A stretch of 64,000 nucleotides of DNA from the NCBI RefSeq assembly GCF_018688255.1, contig NZ_CP061314.1, forward strand, positions 1,364,001 to 1,428,000, written 5' to 3'. The DNA is from Polynucleobacter corsicus. Lineage in GTDB: Bacteria; Pseudomonadota; Gammaproteobacteria; Burkholderiales; Burkholderiaceae. Position 1 is the first letter of the stretch; each line of letters begins with the position of its first letter. The translations under genes and the position numbers were made by a program. The notes beneath the pieces are model-generated. The model searched no databases and had not been told where the DNA came from. It saw only the letters and a program-made list of their open reading frames with translations. Below are positions 28,350 through 37,947 of this stretch, one piece after another.

Positions 28350-29420
28350 TTAACTAAAGAGTCTGCTAGCAGTAGAAGAGCCAGCTGGAACGCCACCCTT
28401 CTCAAGATTGGCATACAAGCCATCGAGATGCTGACGAATACTAATCACGGCAGCCTCAGTCAGATTAATACCGTTGTCATCTACCAAGCGGCCATTAGCA
28501 GCTTGAGCGATTTCAATGCCTTCGCCGAGCATGCGCTCGAAAGCGCGCTCTTCATGCGATACCAAGGGCACCTCAAGCAATAAGGTTACCTGCTTAATTG
28601 GTGCATTGGGATTAATTTCTGAACTAGTAAAGATGAGTGCGCCATTACTAAAGAACTCATAAGCACGGCCATTACGAGAGAGTCTAAAACCCCGCTGACG
28701 CATCAAGGCATCAAAGTTGGCGCCTGGTGTAGCCTCATCGAAGAGTACATTAATACTTAATTGAATGTCGCTCTCAGCAGCCATGGTATCCAACTCTTTG
28801 GCACTCTCGAGCATGGTGTTTACGCTGGGCATATCAATCTGGGAGCCCAAGGTTTCTGCAAGGGCTTGAGCACGTGAACAAAAATCAGATAACTCGAGAA
28901 CCCCAATCGGACCACGACGGCTAGCGAGCTGAATTGCCAGTTGGAGCTCAGAGTATGAAGCCTCGGGACGCAGAGCCTCCCAATCCTCAGCAGCATCAAC
29001 ATCCGCATTGAGTCCTTCGCACATCCAACGCGCTGCTGAAGTTGCAGGAACCTCATTCCATGCGTTGATCTCGTCTAGGATTTCAGCGCCGCTAATACTC
29101 TCATCAAAACGCAAGGTAATAACGCAGTCGATCCTGGGATCAATAGAGAAACTATCTGGAATCGAGGGTGCAGAGAAACTAATATCGCCAAACGTAGGTT
29201 CAGCACGCTCTCCTGTCTCAGCAAAGCCTTGCCCTAGAGAAGGCTCTTTTGCAAAACGATCATCAGAAGCATATTCGCCGGCAGCTTTTGCCTTACGACG
29301 TGCACGGGCGTATTTGAAATTCATAATGGCTACTGAAATCAGAATCAGTAGGCCAATGACAGCCAAAGCAAATTGCAAGTCAGACAAACCCAATGCTGTC
29401 ATGATTTGCTCTAAATCCAC
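28350..29420 (-). CDS. zipA: ZipA-like cell division protein
   Basis: An inner-membrane protein with a single N-terminal membrane segment (about residues 15-34, LQFALAVIGLLILISVAIM), a basic stretch KYARARRKAK on the cytoplasmic side, a variable linker, and a C-terminal ZipA-type FtsZ-binding domain (about 210-345). ZipA tethers FtsZ to the membrane and helps assemble the divisome. Similarity is at the level of architecture and genome position between smc and ligA; the C-terminal domain is divergent, as is usual in betaproteobacteria. The start is GTG 29418-29420, directly after the smc stop. Confidence 0.85.
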   Translation of the reverse strand: MDLEQIMTALGLSDLQFALAVIGLLILISVAIMNFKYARARRKAKAAGEYASDDRFAKEPSLGQGFAETGERAEPTFGDISFSAPSIPDSFSIDPRIDCVITLRFDESISGAEILDEINAWNEVPATSAARWMCEGLNADVDAAEDWEALRPEASYSELQLAIQLASRRGPIGVLELSDFCSRAQALAETLGSQIDMPSVNTMLESAKELDTMAAESDIQLSINVLFDEATPGANFDALMRQRGFRLSRNGRAYEFFSNGALIFTSSEINPNAPIKQVTLLLEVPLVSHEERAFERMLGEGIEIAQAANGRLVDDNGINLTEAAVISIRQHLDGLYANLEKGGVPAGSSTASRLFS

Positions 29421-32400
29421 TTAAGCTGCCTCCACCATCGATACCGCAGAAGAGATATCAACCGCCACAATACGAGATACACCCTGCTCTTGCATGGTGA
29501 CACCAATCAACTGGTGAGCAATTTCCATGGTGATCTTGTTGTGTGAGATGAATACAAATTGAGTCTTACTAGACATTTTGGCAACCATCTGCGCATAACG
29601 CAAGGTGTTCGCATCATCTAATGGCGCATCAACCTCATCAAGTAAGCAGAATGGTGCGGGATTGAGGAGGAATAATGAGAAGACTAAAGCGATTGCAGTT
29701 AAGGCCTTTTCACCGCCGGAGAGTAAGTAGATGGAACTGTTCTTCTTGCCTGGAGGCTGAGCCATGACTTGAACACCAGCATCCAAGATTTCTTCACCAG
29801 TCATTACCAACTCTGCATGACCACCACCGAAGAGCTCAGGGAATAACTTACCGAAATGCATGTTGACCTGATCAAAGGTGCCCTGCAATAGATCACGGGT
29901 TTCCGCATCAATCTTGGCGATCGCATCCGTCAAAGTTTGCATTGCTTCATTCAAGTCAGCAGATTGAGCATCCAAGAACTGCTTACGCTCACGCGAACTG
30001 GAGAGCTCATCTAGGGCAGCCATATTGACTGGGCCTAAAGATTGAATCTCAGAGTTGAGGCGGTTTACTTCAGTTTGTAGCGCTCCTACTTTCAGATCCG
30101 GACTAAAACTCACTTCCAGTGCAGATAGGTCAGCTTCAGCATCTGACAACAAGGTTGCAAATTGCTCAAAGTTCAAACGGGCAGCCTGTTCGCGCAACTG
30201 TAAGTCGACTACCTTGTCGCGCATCGGTTGAAGGCTACGCTCAATCTGCAAGCGCACTTCATCAGCTTCACGTAATTGATGCAACAGTGCATCTTGTTCT
30301 GTGCGGGCGTTAGCTAATGCTGCTTCGCGAGCGCTGCGGGCCAGTAACAATCCTTGTAATTTATCTTGAGCTTCTTCGTCGCTGAGAGTTTCAAGCTCTT
30401 GCTCGGAAGTCGCCTGCTTATCCTGAATCTCCATGATCTGCACACGCGCAGTACTTTGGTCGCGTTGCAAGTCGGAGATACGCTGCTGTAAAGAACGAGT
30501 TGCAAATGCCGCTTCTTGAGCAGACATTTCTGAAGAGCGTAGGGATTCGCGCAGGCGATCGCGCTCTTGGGTGGCTAGCTCCAGTTTTTCTTGAGCAATA
30601 GCTAAATTTTCTTGTAAACCTTGTTTGGATTCTTCTGACTGTGCGAGCTCTTGTGCAGATTGCTCTTGAGTTTGAGTCAATTGCTCCATTTGCTGACGCA
30701 ACTCACTTAACTCACCCCGAATTTGTTCGGCGCGTTGGCTGTACTTTTCTTCAGCTTGAGTTAACTGCATTCTTTCCACTTCAAAGCCATGCACTTCTTG
30801 TACGGCTTGCTCTGCAGCAATACGGGTTTGCTCTGCAGCTTGATGAGCAGCTTGGTAATTAGCAGCGCATTGATCTAACTCACCTTGCAACTCACTCTGA
30901 ATTAACTTCTGTGCACGTAATTGCTTCTCAAGACCTTCCATCTCTTGAGCACGTGCCAACATACCAGCTTGCTCAGAGTCAGCTGCGTACAACTGCACAC
31001 CCACACGACTGACTAAATGGCCTTGCTGAGTCACGAAAGCACCGCCAGCAGGTAACTTCTCACGGCGATGCAATGCATCTTCCAAACTATTGGCAATGTA
31101 AATGTTATCTAACCACTCTTGCAATACAGCAGCTACGCGTGGTGCGCCTGCACTTTGAACACGAGTTAATAAGGGTGTGAAATCTGCTGGCACAGTCGTG
31201 TGCGCAGGAGAAATATCCTCAGTTAACAAAATAGCTAAACGACTTGGGGGTGCATCATTGGCTAAAGCTAACGTTTCTTGAACACTCTTAGCGGTAACCG
31301 CAGCTAAGCGCTCGCGTAAGACTGACTCTAAAGCAGCTTCCCAACCGCTCTCCACTTTGAGCTCTTGCCACAAACGCTTGCTCTCTTTTAAGCCCTTGCT
31401 CTCAAGCCATGGACCAATCTTGCCTTGAGCTTGAACGCTAGCTTGCAAGGCAGTTAATGCAGTGAGTTTGGCTTCGGTTTGAGCTAGCTCTTGGTTAGCA
31501 GATTGAATCTGTTGTTGTGCGGTATTGCGAGCTTCATCAGCTGCAGGAACACGTTGTTGCGCCTCGCCTGCTTTTTGTCTCGCTTCATCTACCTTACGTT
31601 GCGCCATCGCATGACGATCAGTAGCCGTTTGCAATGCTTCGGCATCTGGTCTACGCATGCCAGCGAGTTCAGCCTCAAGACGGGTATCGCGCCCCTTGAG
31701 CTCCTCTACTTGTGACGTGATGGCTTTAACGCGCTCGCCTAAACTAGCTAAGCGCTGATCAATCGTAGCTAAGTTCTCGCGAGCATCATTCAGTTCGCGT
31801 GCATGAACTTGATAAGCCTCTTCGCGTGCTGGCATTTGCTCTTGCAGGCCAGATAAATCCGCGATTAAGGTTTGCTCTTTTTCTGCAGCTAGGCTGAGCT
31901 CATGCTCAGCAGTGCGCTGCGCTTGAGCTGCATCAGTTTCTTGAACAGTCCAACGTTGCAGTTGAGCTAGTAAATCTTGAGATTGCTGTTGCAGACGCTG
32001 ACGCGCTTCTTGCACGTAACGAATTTGTGATTCTACTTGGCTGACATCAGCATTCGTTTGATACAAATCGCCTTGAGCTTGAGAAACTTTATCTTGTAGA
32101 GCGTACTGCTCAGTACGCATGGTCTCGAGCTCAGTCTCCACATGACGCATTTTGGCAGTCTGCTCTTCTAAGCTAACTTGCGTGTCACGAATACCGTTAG
32201 CATGACGCTCTTGCTCTTTACCAGCCTCGGTCTGGCGCACGAACCACAAAAGCTGTTGCTGAGACTTCATCTCGGTAGATAGCTCAGCGTGACGCTCGGC
32301 TACGGTTGCCTGCTTCTCTAAACGAGTGACTTGCTGATCGAGCTCACGCAAAATATCTTCTACGCGTACTAAGTTTTCTTTTGTATCTTCTAGGCGGGAT

Positions 32401-32942
32401 GCAGTTTCTTTACGGCGCTCTTTATATTTAGAAACACCAGCTGCTTCTTCCAAGAAAACACGCAACTCTTCTGGCTTTGCTTCCAAGATGCGGTTGATGG
32501 TGCCCTGCCCGATGATCGCGTAGCCTCTTGGGCCCATACCGGTACCCAAGAAAATATCTTGAATATCTTTACGACGTACAACTTGATTGTTGACGTAATA
32601 ACTAGAATTACCATCACGCGTCAAAACACGTTTAATACCCAATTCGGTAAAAGCACTCCACTGACCTTGAGCGCGCCCTTCGGAATTATCAAAAATGAGT
32701 TCAACGCTGGCACGACCCGAAGGTTTACGCAAACCCGAGCCATTAAAAATCACGTCTTGCATCGATTCGCCACGCAATTCACTAGCGCGAGACTCGCCCA
32801 AAACCCAGCGTACGGCGTCAATAATGTTCGACTTTCCGCAACCGTTAGGACCCACAACACCGATCAATTGACCTGGCATTTCAAAATGGGTTGGATCGAC
32901 GAAGGACTTAAAGCCGGAAAGTTTGATGGATTTCAGTTGCAC
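29421..32942 (-). CDS. smc: Chromosome segregation protein SMC
   Basis: The condensin ATPase that organises and segregates the chromosome. The 1173-residue protein has Walker A GPNGCGKS at residues 31-38, a long coiled coil, a hinge near the middle (about 505-650), a second coiled coil, the signature LLSGGEKALTAIALVF, and Walker B FCLLDEVDAPLDD. Length and domain order are normal. The start codon is GTG at 32940-32942. The coiled coils are rich in Gln, Glu, Ala and Arg. It heads an smc-zipA-ligA operon. The scpA and scpB partners are not in this window. Confidence 0.98.
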   Translation of the reverse strand: MQLKSIKLSGFKSFVDPTHFEMPGQLIGVVGPNGCGKSNIIDAVRWVLGESRASELRGESMQDVIFNGSGLRKPSGRASVELIFDNSEGRAQGQWSAFTELGIKRVLTRDGNSSYYVNNQVVRRKDIQDIFLGTGMGPRGYAIIGQGTINRILEAKPEELRVFLEEAAGVSKYKERRKETASRLEDTKENLVRVEDILRELDQQVTRLEKQATVAERHAELSTEMKSQQQLLWFVRQTEAGKEQERHANGIRDTQVSLEEQTAKMRHVETELETMRTEQYALQDKVSQAQGDLYQTNADVSQVESQIRYVQEARQRLQQQSQDLLAQLQRWTVQETDAAQAQRTAEHELSLAAEKEQTLIADLSGLQEQMPAREEAYQVHARELNDARENLATIDQRLASLGERVKAITSQVEELKGRDTRLEAELAGMRRPDAEALQTATDRHAMAQRKVDEARQKAGEAQQRVPAADEARNTAQQQIQSANQELAQTEAKLTALTALQASVQAQGKIGPWLESKGLKESKRLWQELKVESGWEAALESVLRERLAAVTAKSVQETLALANDAPPSRLAILLTEDISPAHTTVPADFTPLLTRVQSAGAPRVAAVLQEWLDNIYIANSLEDALHRREKLPAGGAFVTQQGHLVSRVGVQLYAADSEQAGMLARAQEMEGLEKQLRAQKLIQSELQGELDQCAANYQAAHQAAEQTRIAAEQAVQEVHGFEVERMQLTQAEEKYSQRAEQIRGELSELRQQMEQLTQTQEQSAQELAQSEESKQGLQENLAIAQEKLELATQERDRLRESLRSSEMSAQEAAFATRSLQQRISDLQRDQSTARVQIMEIQDKQATSEQELETLSDEEAQDKLQGLLLARSAREAALANARTEQDALLHQLREADEVRLQIERSLQPMRDKVVDLQLREQAARLNFEQFATLLSDAEADLSALEVSFSPDLKVGALQTEVNRLNSEIQSLGPVNMAALDELSSSRERKQFLDAQSADLNEAMQTLTDAIAKIDAETRDLLQGTFDQVNMHFGKLFPELFGGGHAELVMTGEEILDAGVQVMAQPPGKKNSSIYLLSGGEKALTAIALVFSLFLLNPAPFCLLDEVDAPLDDANTLRYAQMVAKMSSKTQFVFISHNKITMEIAHQLIGVTMQEQGVSRIVAVDISSAVSMVEAA

Positions 32943-33053
32943 GGCGTACTTTGCAGGGAAAAAAGGGGTTCAAATAAGGGGGTAAAAATTATTACTAAAG
33001 TGGGAAGATGATAGCAAGCTTAAGGCTCCCCACACGGGTTTTTGCCCCACCGA

Positions 33054-33059
33054 TATAAT
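33054..33059 (+). promoter_or_regulatory. Candidate -10 box of the dapD promoter
   Basis: A perfect TATAAT lies 58 bp before the dapD start, in the region divergent from smc. I do not see a good -35 box at the usual distance, so the promoter is only tentatively called. Confidence 0.35.
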
Positions 33060-33116
33060 GATTAATCTTTATCCAGGGACAAAACCCCTTAACAATCTGA
33101 TAGTTAACTGAAAAGC

Positions 33117-33944
33117 ATGAGCAAATCACCACAAAGCATCATCGATCAAGCCTGGGAAAACCGCGCAAACCTGTCTCCTGAGGCCGTTTCCGGGGAAATC
33201 CGCAACGCCGTGAACGCCGTGCTCGAAGGCCTGAATACAGGCAGTATTCGCGTGGCCGAGCGCCGTAGCGTTGGCAAATGGGAAGTAAACCAGTGGGTCA
33301 AAAAGGCAGTTTTGCTGTCTTTCCGCTTGGAAGACAACAAACCGATGGGCGCTGGTGGCTATACCCAGTTCTACGATAAGGTGCCGAGCAAGTTTGAGAA
33401 CTACACTGCCGAAGACTTCGCCAATGGCGGTTTTCGCGTGGTTCCCCCTGCAATGGCTCGTCGTGGCTCATTTATCGGTAAAAATGCCGTTTTAATGCCT
33501 TCATATGTCAATATCGGCGCTTATGTCGGTGAAGGCACCATGGTGGATACCTGGGCAACCGTAGGCTCATGTGCCCAAATCGGTAAAAACGTCCATCTTT
33601 CTGGTGGTGTTGGTATTGGTGGTGTTTTGGAGCCAATCCAAGCCGGTCCAGTGATTATTGAAGATAACTGCTTTATTGGCGCCCGCTCTGAGGTCGTTGA
33701 AGGTGTCGTTATTGAAGAAAATGCTGTTCTCTCCATGGGCGTTTACATTGGTCAAAGTACCAAGATCTACGACCGCGAAACCGGTGAGATCCATTACGGC
33801 CGTGTACCAGCAGGTTCCGTTGTAGTTCCAGGTTCCCTTCCCTCTGCTTGTGGCAAGTACAGCCTGTACGCTGCAATCATTGTGAAGAAGGTAGATGCTC
33901 AAACTAGAGCTAAGACTGCGATTAACGAACTCTTACGAGATTAA
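33117..33944 (+). CDS. dapD: 2,3,4,5-tetrahydropyridine-2,6-dicarboxylate N-succinyltransferase
   Basis: The succinyl-CoA-dependent step of the lysine/meso-diaminopimelate pathway. The 275-residue protein has an N-terminal helical domain and a left-handed beta helix of hexapeptide repeats (about 105-230) with FRVVPPAMARRGSFIG and VNIGAYVGEGTMVDTWATVG. It is followed after 17 bp by dapE, which removes the succinyl group two steps later, so the pair provides the succinylase branch. Confidence 0.98.
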   Translation: MSKSPQSIIDQAWENRANLSPEAVSGEIRNAVNAVLEGLNTGSIRVAERRSVGKWEVNQWVKKAVLLSFRLEDNKPMGAGGYTQFYDKVPSKFENYTAEDFANGGFRVVPPAMARRGSFIGKNAVLMPSYVNIGAYVGEGTMVDTWATVGSCAQIGKNVHLSGGVGIGGVLEPIQAGPVIIEDNCFIGARSEVVEGVVIEENAVLSMGVYIGQSTKIYDRETGEIHYGRVPAGSVVVPGSLPSACGKYSLYAAIIVKKVDAQTRAKTAINELLRD

Positions 33945-33961
33945 GTTTTAAAGCTAAATAT

Positions 33962-35113
33962 ATGAGCTCCACCTTAGAGTTAACTGAGGCCCTTATCTCC
34001 TGCCGCTCGGTAACCCCGGCGGACGGAGGTTGCCAGGAACTCATTGCCAAACGCCTTCAAGCCATCGGCTTTCATACAGAGAGCGTTGTGAGTGGTCCTG
34101 AGAACTTTCAGGTTACTAATTTGTGGGCAATCAAAAAGGGTGTCTCTGGAGATCAAGGCAAAGTCTTAGTTTTTGCTGGCCATACTGATGTTGTGCCTAC
34201 TGGCCCATTAGAAAAATGGACCAATGATCCATTTTCTCCAACTATTAGAGATGGTGTGCTTTACGGTCGTGGCGCTGCGGATATGAAAACCTCCCTAGCA
34301 GGATTTGTAGTTGCTACTGAAGAGTTTGTTATCACCCACCCAGATCACAAGGGCACGATTGCCTTTTTAATTACTAGTGATGAAGAGGGTCCAGCGAACG
34401 ATGGCACAGTCATCATGTGCGAGCGCTTGCAAAAGCAAGGTCAGCGTTTAGATTACTGCGTGATTGGTGAGCCAACTTCAGTTGATCAACTCGGCGACAT
34501 GATTAAGAATGGTCGCCGTGGATCACTCTCGGGCAAGCTTCGGGTTAAAGGCATTCAGGCGCATATTGCCTACCCTCACTTGGGTAAAAACCCAATTCAC
34601 CTTTCAGCGCCAGCGATTCAAGCGCTTGTTGAGACTGAGTGGGATAAGGGCAATCAGTATTTCCAACCTACGAGCTTTCAGATTTCGAATATTCACGCGG
34701 GTACTGGTGCGAATAACGTCATTCCTGGTGAGTTGGCGATTGATTTCAACTTCCGCTTCTCTACCGAGAGCAAGCCAGAAGAGTTACGTAGTCGCTTAGA
34801 GGGAATTCTCACTACTGCAGGTCTCGATTTTGAAATTGATTGGGTCTTAGGTGGTAGCCCATTTATTACGGGTGATGGCGCCCTTGCTGGCGCCCTACGT
34901 AAAGCCATTAAAGCAGAAACCAAGATCGATACAGAACTCTCCACCACTGGCGGCACGAGTGATGGTCGCTTCATTGCGAAGATCTGCAAAGAAGTAGTTG
35001 AGTTTGGACCGCTCAATGCGACTAGCCACAAGATTGATGAGTGCGTGATTGTGGATGATGTGGTGCCACTCAAAAATATCTATCGCAAGACACTCGAGCA
35101 ACTTGTTGCTTAA
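33962..35113 (+). CDS. dapE: Succinyl-diaminopimelate desuccinylase
   Basis: An M20-family di-zinc amidase that releases LL-diaminopimelate from its N-succinyl form. The 383-residue protein shows the zinc ligand motifs FAGHTDVVPTGP and GRGAADMKTSLAG, the catalytic Glu in SDEEGPA, and the DGRFIAK and NATSHKIDE C-terminal segments. Together with dapD it supplies DAP for peptidoglycan and lysine. Normal length; identity is secure. Confidence 0.98.
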   Translation: MSSTLELTEALISCRSVTPADGGCQELIAKRLQAIGFHTESVVSGPENFQVTNLWAIKKGVSGDQGKVLVFAGHTDVVPTGPLEKWTNDPFSPTIRDGVLYGRGAADMKTSLAGFVVATEEFVITHPDHKGTIAFLITSDEEGPANDGTVIMCERLQKQGQRLDYCVIGEPTSVDQLGDMIKNGRRGSLSGKLRVKGIQAHIAYPHLGKNPIHLSAPAIQALVETEWDKGNQYFQPTSFQISNIHAGTGANNVIPGELAIDFNFRFSTESKPEELRSRLEGILTTAGLDFEIDWVLGGSPFITGDGALAGALRKAIKAETKIDTELSTTGGTSDGRFIAKICKEVVEFGPLNATSHKIDECVIVDDVVPLKNIYRKTLEQLVA

Positions 35114-35151
35114 GCCTGTTTCGTCAATTACTTTTCATACAAAAACTCCTC

Positions 35152-36048
35152 ATGGACCCTGCGCCCCAGCAATCTCTGACGCTTGATCAATGCATTGATC
35201 AGATTGCACAGCAATTAGAAACAGCTGATTTACATTATGGCCATGGCGCCATTGATGCACAGAGTGAAGCCCTTTGGATTGTCAGCAAACAACTTGACTT
35301 CAGCCCTACAGATGCACTCGATCACTTGGAGCAAGTGATGAATGCCGAGCAAATTACTCAGGCGCTTGAAGTGACACAAACCCGTATCTCTACACGTAAG
35401 CCATTAGCCTATATCTTGGGTGAAGCCTGGTTAATGGGCGTACCTTTTTTCTCTAGCGAGCAGAGTATTGTTCCTCGCTCCTGGATAGCTGAGCTCATCG
35501 TAGATGGCTCGCTAGAACCTTGGTTGCCGGCTGATGGCAAAGCGCTCGATCTTTGCACTGGTAATGGCTCTCTAGCGATTTTGTTAGCTTTAACTTGTCC
35601 TGATATTCATGTGAGTGCATGTGACATTAGTTTGCCTGCATTAGCAGTAGCATCTCGCAATCTCGATCGTCATGGCCTGACTTCACAGATAGAACTTTTT
35701 GAGGGTGATCTCTGGAATGCGCTACCAGAACCCCATGAAGATAATCTATTTGATCTCATCATTTGTAATCCGCCTTACGTCAACGCCAACTCGATGAACG
35801 CCCTGCCTGCTGAATACCATGCAGAGCCCGCTCTTGCGTTGGCAGGTGGCGATGATGGCATGGATCTGATTCGGAAGATTATTGCCGGTGCTCCTGACTA
35901 CCTATCTGAGCGTGGTGCCATTCTGATTGAGATTGGCAATGAGTATGAGCACTTTAAAAAGGCCTTCCCTCAAATTCCTGTCATCTGGATGGAAGTATCT
36001 GCGGGCGATGAGCAAGTGCTACTGATTCAAGCAGAAGACTTGCGCTAA
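35152..36048 (+). CDS. prmB: Ribosomal protein L3 N5-glutamine methyltransferase
   Basis: A SAM-dependent methyltransferase that modifies a Gln of ribosomal protein L3. The 298-residue protein has the PrmB-type N-terminal domain (YGHGAIDAQSEALWIV), the SAM site (LDLCTGNGSLAILLA) and the Gln-binding NPPY motif in IICNPPYVNANSM. PrmB is favoured over PrmC because of this N-terminal domain and the NANSM extension after NPPY. It follows dapE by 38 bp and converges on radA. Confidence 0.94.
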   Translation: MDPAPQQSLTLDQCIDQIAQQLETADLHYGHGAIDAQSEALWIVSKQLDFSPTDALDHLEQVMNAEQITQALEVTQTRISTRKPLAYILGEAWLMGVPFFSSEQSIVPRSWIAELIVDGSLEPWLPADGKALDLCTGNGSLAILLALTCPDIHVSACDISLPALAVASRNLDRHGLTSQIELFEGDLWNALPEPHEDNLFDLIICNPPYVNANSMNALPAEYHAEPALALAGGDDGMDLIRKIIAGAPDYLSERGAILIEIGNEYEHFKKAFPQIPVIWMEVSAGDEQVLLIQAEDLR

Positions 36049-36068
36049 ATTCAATTCTGAGACTTAGC

Positions 36069-37433
36069 TTAGCTCAGCTCTGCCGCTGCAGAGATCGCTT
36101 GATCAATACGCTCTACTGGTATCACTCTTAATCCTGGAATCTTGGTCTTAGGCATATTGGCCTTCGGAATAATGGCTACAGTAAATCCGAGTTTGGCAGC
36201 CTCTTTCAAGCGCTCCTGACCACGTGGGCAGGGACGAATCTCTCCCGCTAAGCCAACCTCACCAAATACGATCAACTCTTTAGGCAAGGCCTTGTTGCGA
36301 ATCGAAGACTGAATTGCCAACAACACTGCTAAGTCAGCTGCCGGTTCTGAAATCTTCACACCACCGACTGCATTTAAAAAGACGTCTTGATCAAAGCAGG
36401 CAACACCGGCGTGGCGATGCAACACTGCTAAGAGCATGGCTAAACGGGCTTGCTCTAAACCAACGGCTAGGCGGCGAGGATTGGGAATATGCGCGGTATC
36501 GACTAGCGCCTGAATTTCTACTAAGAGTGGTCGACTGCCTTCTTGCGTCACCAATACGCAGGCGCCCGGCACCATCTCCGCATGCTGAGAAAGAAAAATA
36601 GCCGAAGGGTTTGCAACACCACGTAGACCTTTTTCAGTCATCGCAAATACACCGAGCTCATTGACTGCGCCAAAGCGATTTTTAATCGAGCGCACTAATC
36701 TAAATGAAGAGTGGGTATCACCTTCAAAGTAAAGAACGGTATCCACAATATGCTCGAGCACACGAGGGCCGGCTAAGTGGCCATCCTTTGTGACATGCCC
36801 CACCATCAAAACACAAATACCACTAGATTTAGCAGCTCTAGTTAATTGAGCAGCGCACTCTCGCACTTGGGCAACCGAACCTGGAGCTGAGCTCAATACT
36901 TCTGAATACAAAGTCTGAATAGAATCGACTACCAAGACCTGTGGCTTTACCGTATCCATAATGGATAAGAGTTTTTCCAACTGAATCTCTGCCAATACCT
37001 CTAATTGAGGTGCGTCTAATGCAATGCGTTTGGCACGTAATGCAATTTGCGCTGCAGACTCTTCACCACTGCTATAGAGCACATTCATGCCAGCAGCACT
37101 CATCTCAGCAAGGGCTTGGAGCAAGAGAGTGGATTTACCAATGCCAGGATCACCACCTAATAGAACAACACCACCAGGAACTAATCCACCCCCCAGTACG
37201 CGGTCAAACTCCTCTACGCCAGTACTAAAGCGCGGCAGATCTTCAGCCGATATGGCGGAAAGTTTTTGACGGGGGAGTGACTGTGCCAGCCCCTGAAAGC
37301 GGGTGTTGGAGCTGACCTCGGGAACACCCTCTTCCAAGGTATTCCATGCCTGGCATGAGGGGCACTGCCCCTGCCATTTAGCGGAGGTGCCGCCACATGA
37401 CTGACAGATATAGATTGTTTTTATTTTGGCCAA
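36069..37433 (-). CDS. radA: DNA repair protein RadA
   Basis: A RecA-related branch-migration helicase with a Lon-like C-terminal domain, active in homologous recombination and, in some bacteria, natural transformation. A four-Cys zinc finger (CQSCGG and CPSCQAW) opens the protein, then Walker A GGDPGIGKST, the RadA-specific KNRFG motif, and the Lon-like domain to the end. I place the start at TTG 37431-37433 (454 residues, LAKIKTIYICQSC), 5 bases after the previous stop. An ATG at 37487 would overlap that gene by 50 bases and add a non-conserved leader. Confidence 0.95.
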   Translation of the reverse strand: MAKIKTIYICQSCGGTSAKWQGQCPSCQAWNTLEEGVPEVSSNTRFQGLAQSLPRQKLSAISAEDLPRFSTGVEEFDRVLGGGLVPGGVVLLGGDPGIGKSTLLLQALAEMSAAGMNVLYSSGEESAAQIALRAKRIALDAPQLEVLAEIQLEKLLSIMDTVKPQVLVVDSIQTLYSEVLSSAPGSVAQVRECAAQLTRAAKSSGICVLMVGHVTKDGHLAGPRVLEHIVDTVLYFEGDTHSSFRLVRSIKNRFGAVNELGVFAMTEKGLRGVANPSAIFLSQHAEMVPGACVLVTQEGSRPLLVEIQALVDTAHIPNPRRLAVGLEQARLAMLLAVLHRHAGVACFDQDVFLNAVGGVKISEPAADLAVLLAIQSSIRNKALPKELIVFGEVGLAGEIRPCPRGQERLKEAAKLGFTVAIIPKANMPKTKIPGLRVIPVERIDQAISAAAELS

Positions 37434-37437
37434 GGGA

Positions 37438-37947
37438 TTAATCGAGCTGAGTGCCCGCTTTATTTTCTTGAGCACGCTTAGGTGCATCTTTACGACGTTG
37501 CTCTACATCTGCTGCACGAGCAGCGGCTGCTTTTTGCTTCTCTTCAAATTCTTTTTGATTAGCCGTGCGCTCAGCGGCTTTTTCAGCAGAAGCACGTTCA
37601 GCAATCTTAGTAGCGTCACGCTGATCTTTAATGCTAGCCCGTAACTTGCGCTGCACCTCATGCAACTCCACTTCTTGCACACGAATAGGATCAATCTCTT
37701 TACGATATTCGGCACGAGCATCTTTTAGGCAGCTATTGACCCAATATTTCTGATAGCACTCAGAGTTGGTTTTTTCCCAGCGGTATTTAGCCCAATCACG
37801 CTGCAACTCAAGATCACGCTCAATCTTGTCCAATTGCTCAAGCTGCGCCTCTTCGGCAGGGGTAGCAAGAACTAGACTGCTGAAGGAGCAAACCAGCAGG
37901 AATGCCCCTAATGAAAGCAGGGATCGTAAGGAAACAGGCTTTGTCAA
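37438..37947 (-). CDS. Exported, highly charged helical protein of unknown function
   Basis: I do not recognise a characterised family. The 169-residue protein has an N-terminal signal peptide (hydrophobic core LLSLGAFLLVCSFSSLVLA, cleavage near ATPA), so it should be periplasmic. The mature part is almost all helix, with two conserved-looking Cys in the segment ECYQKYWVNSCLKDAR, which could form a disulfide, and a C-terminal Ala/Glu/Lys/Arg coiled coil. It starts at TTG, overlapping the kup stop as TTGA, and ends 5 bases before radA, so it is translated from the kup-radA transcript. Similar proteins seem usual at this place in Burkholderiales, but this is from memory. Confidence 0.8.
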   Translation of the reverse strand: MTKPVSLRSLLSLGAFLLVCSFSSLVLATPAEEAQLEQLDKIERDLELQRDWAKYRWEKTNSECYQKYWVNSCLKDARAEYRKEIDPIRVQEVELHEVQRKLRASIKDQRDATKIAERASAEKAAERTANQKEFEEKQKAAAARAADVEQRRKDAPKRAQENKAGTQLD

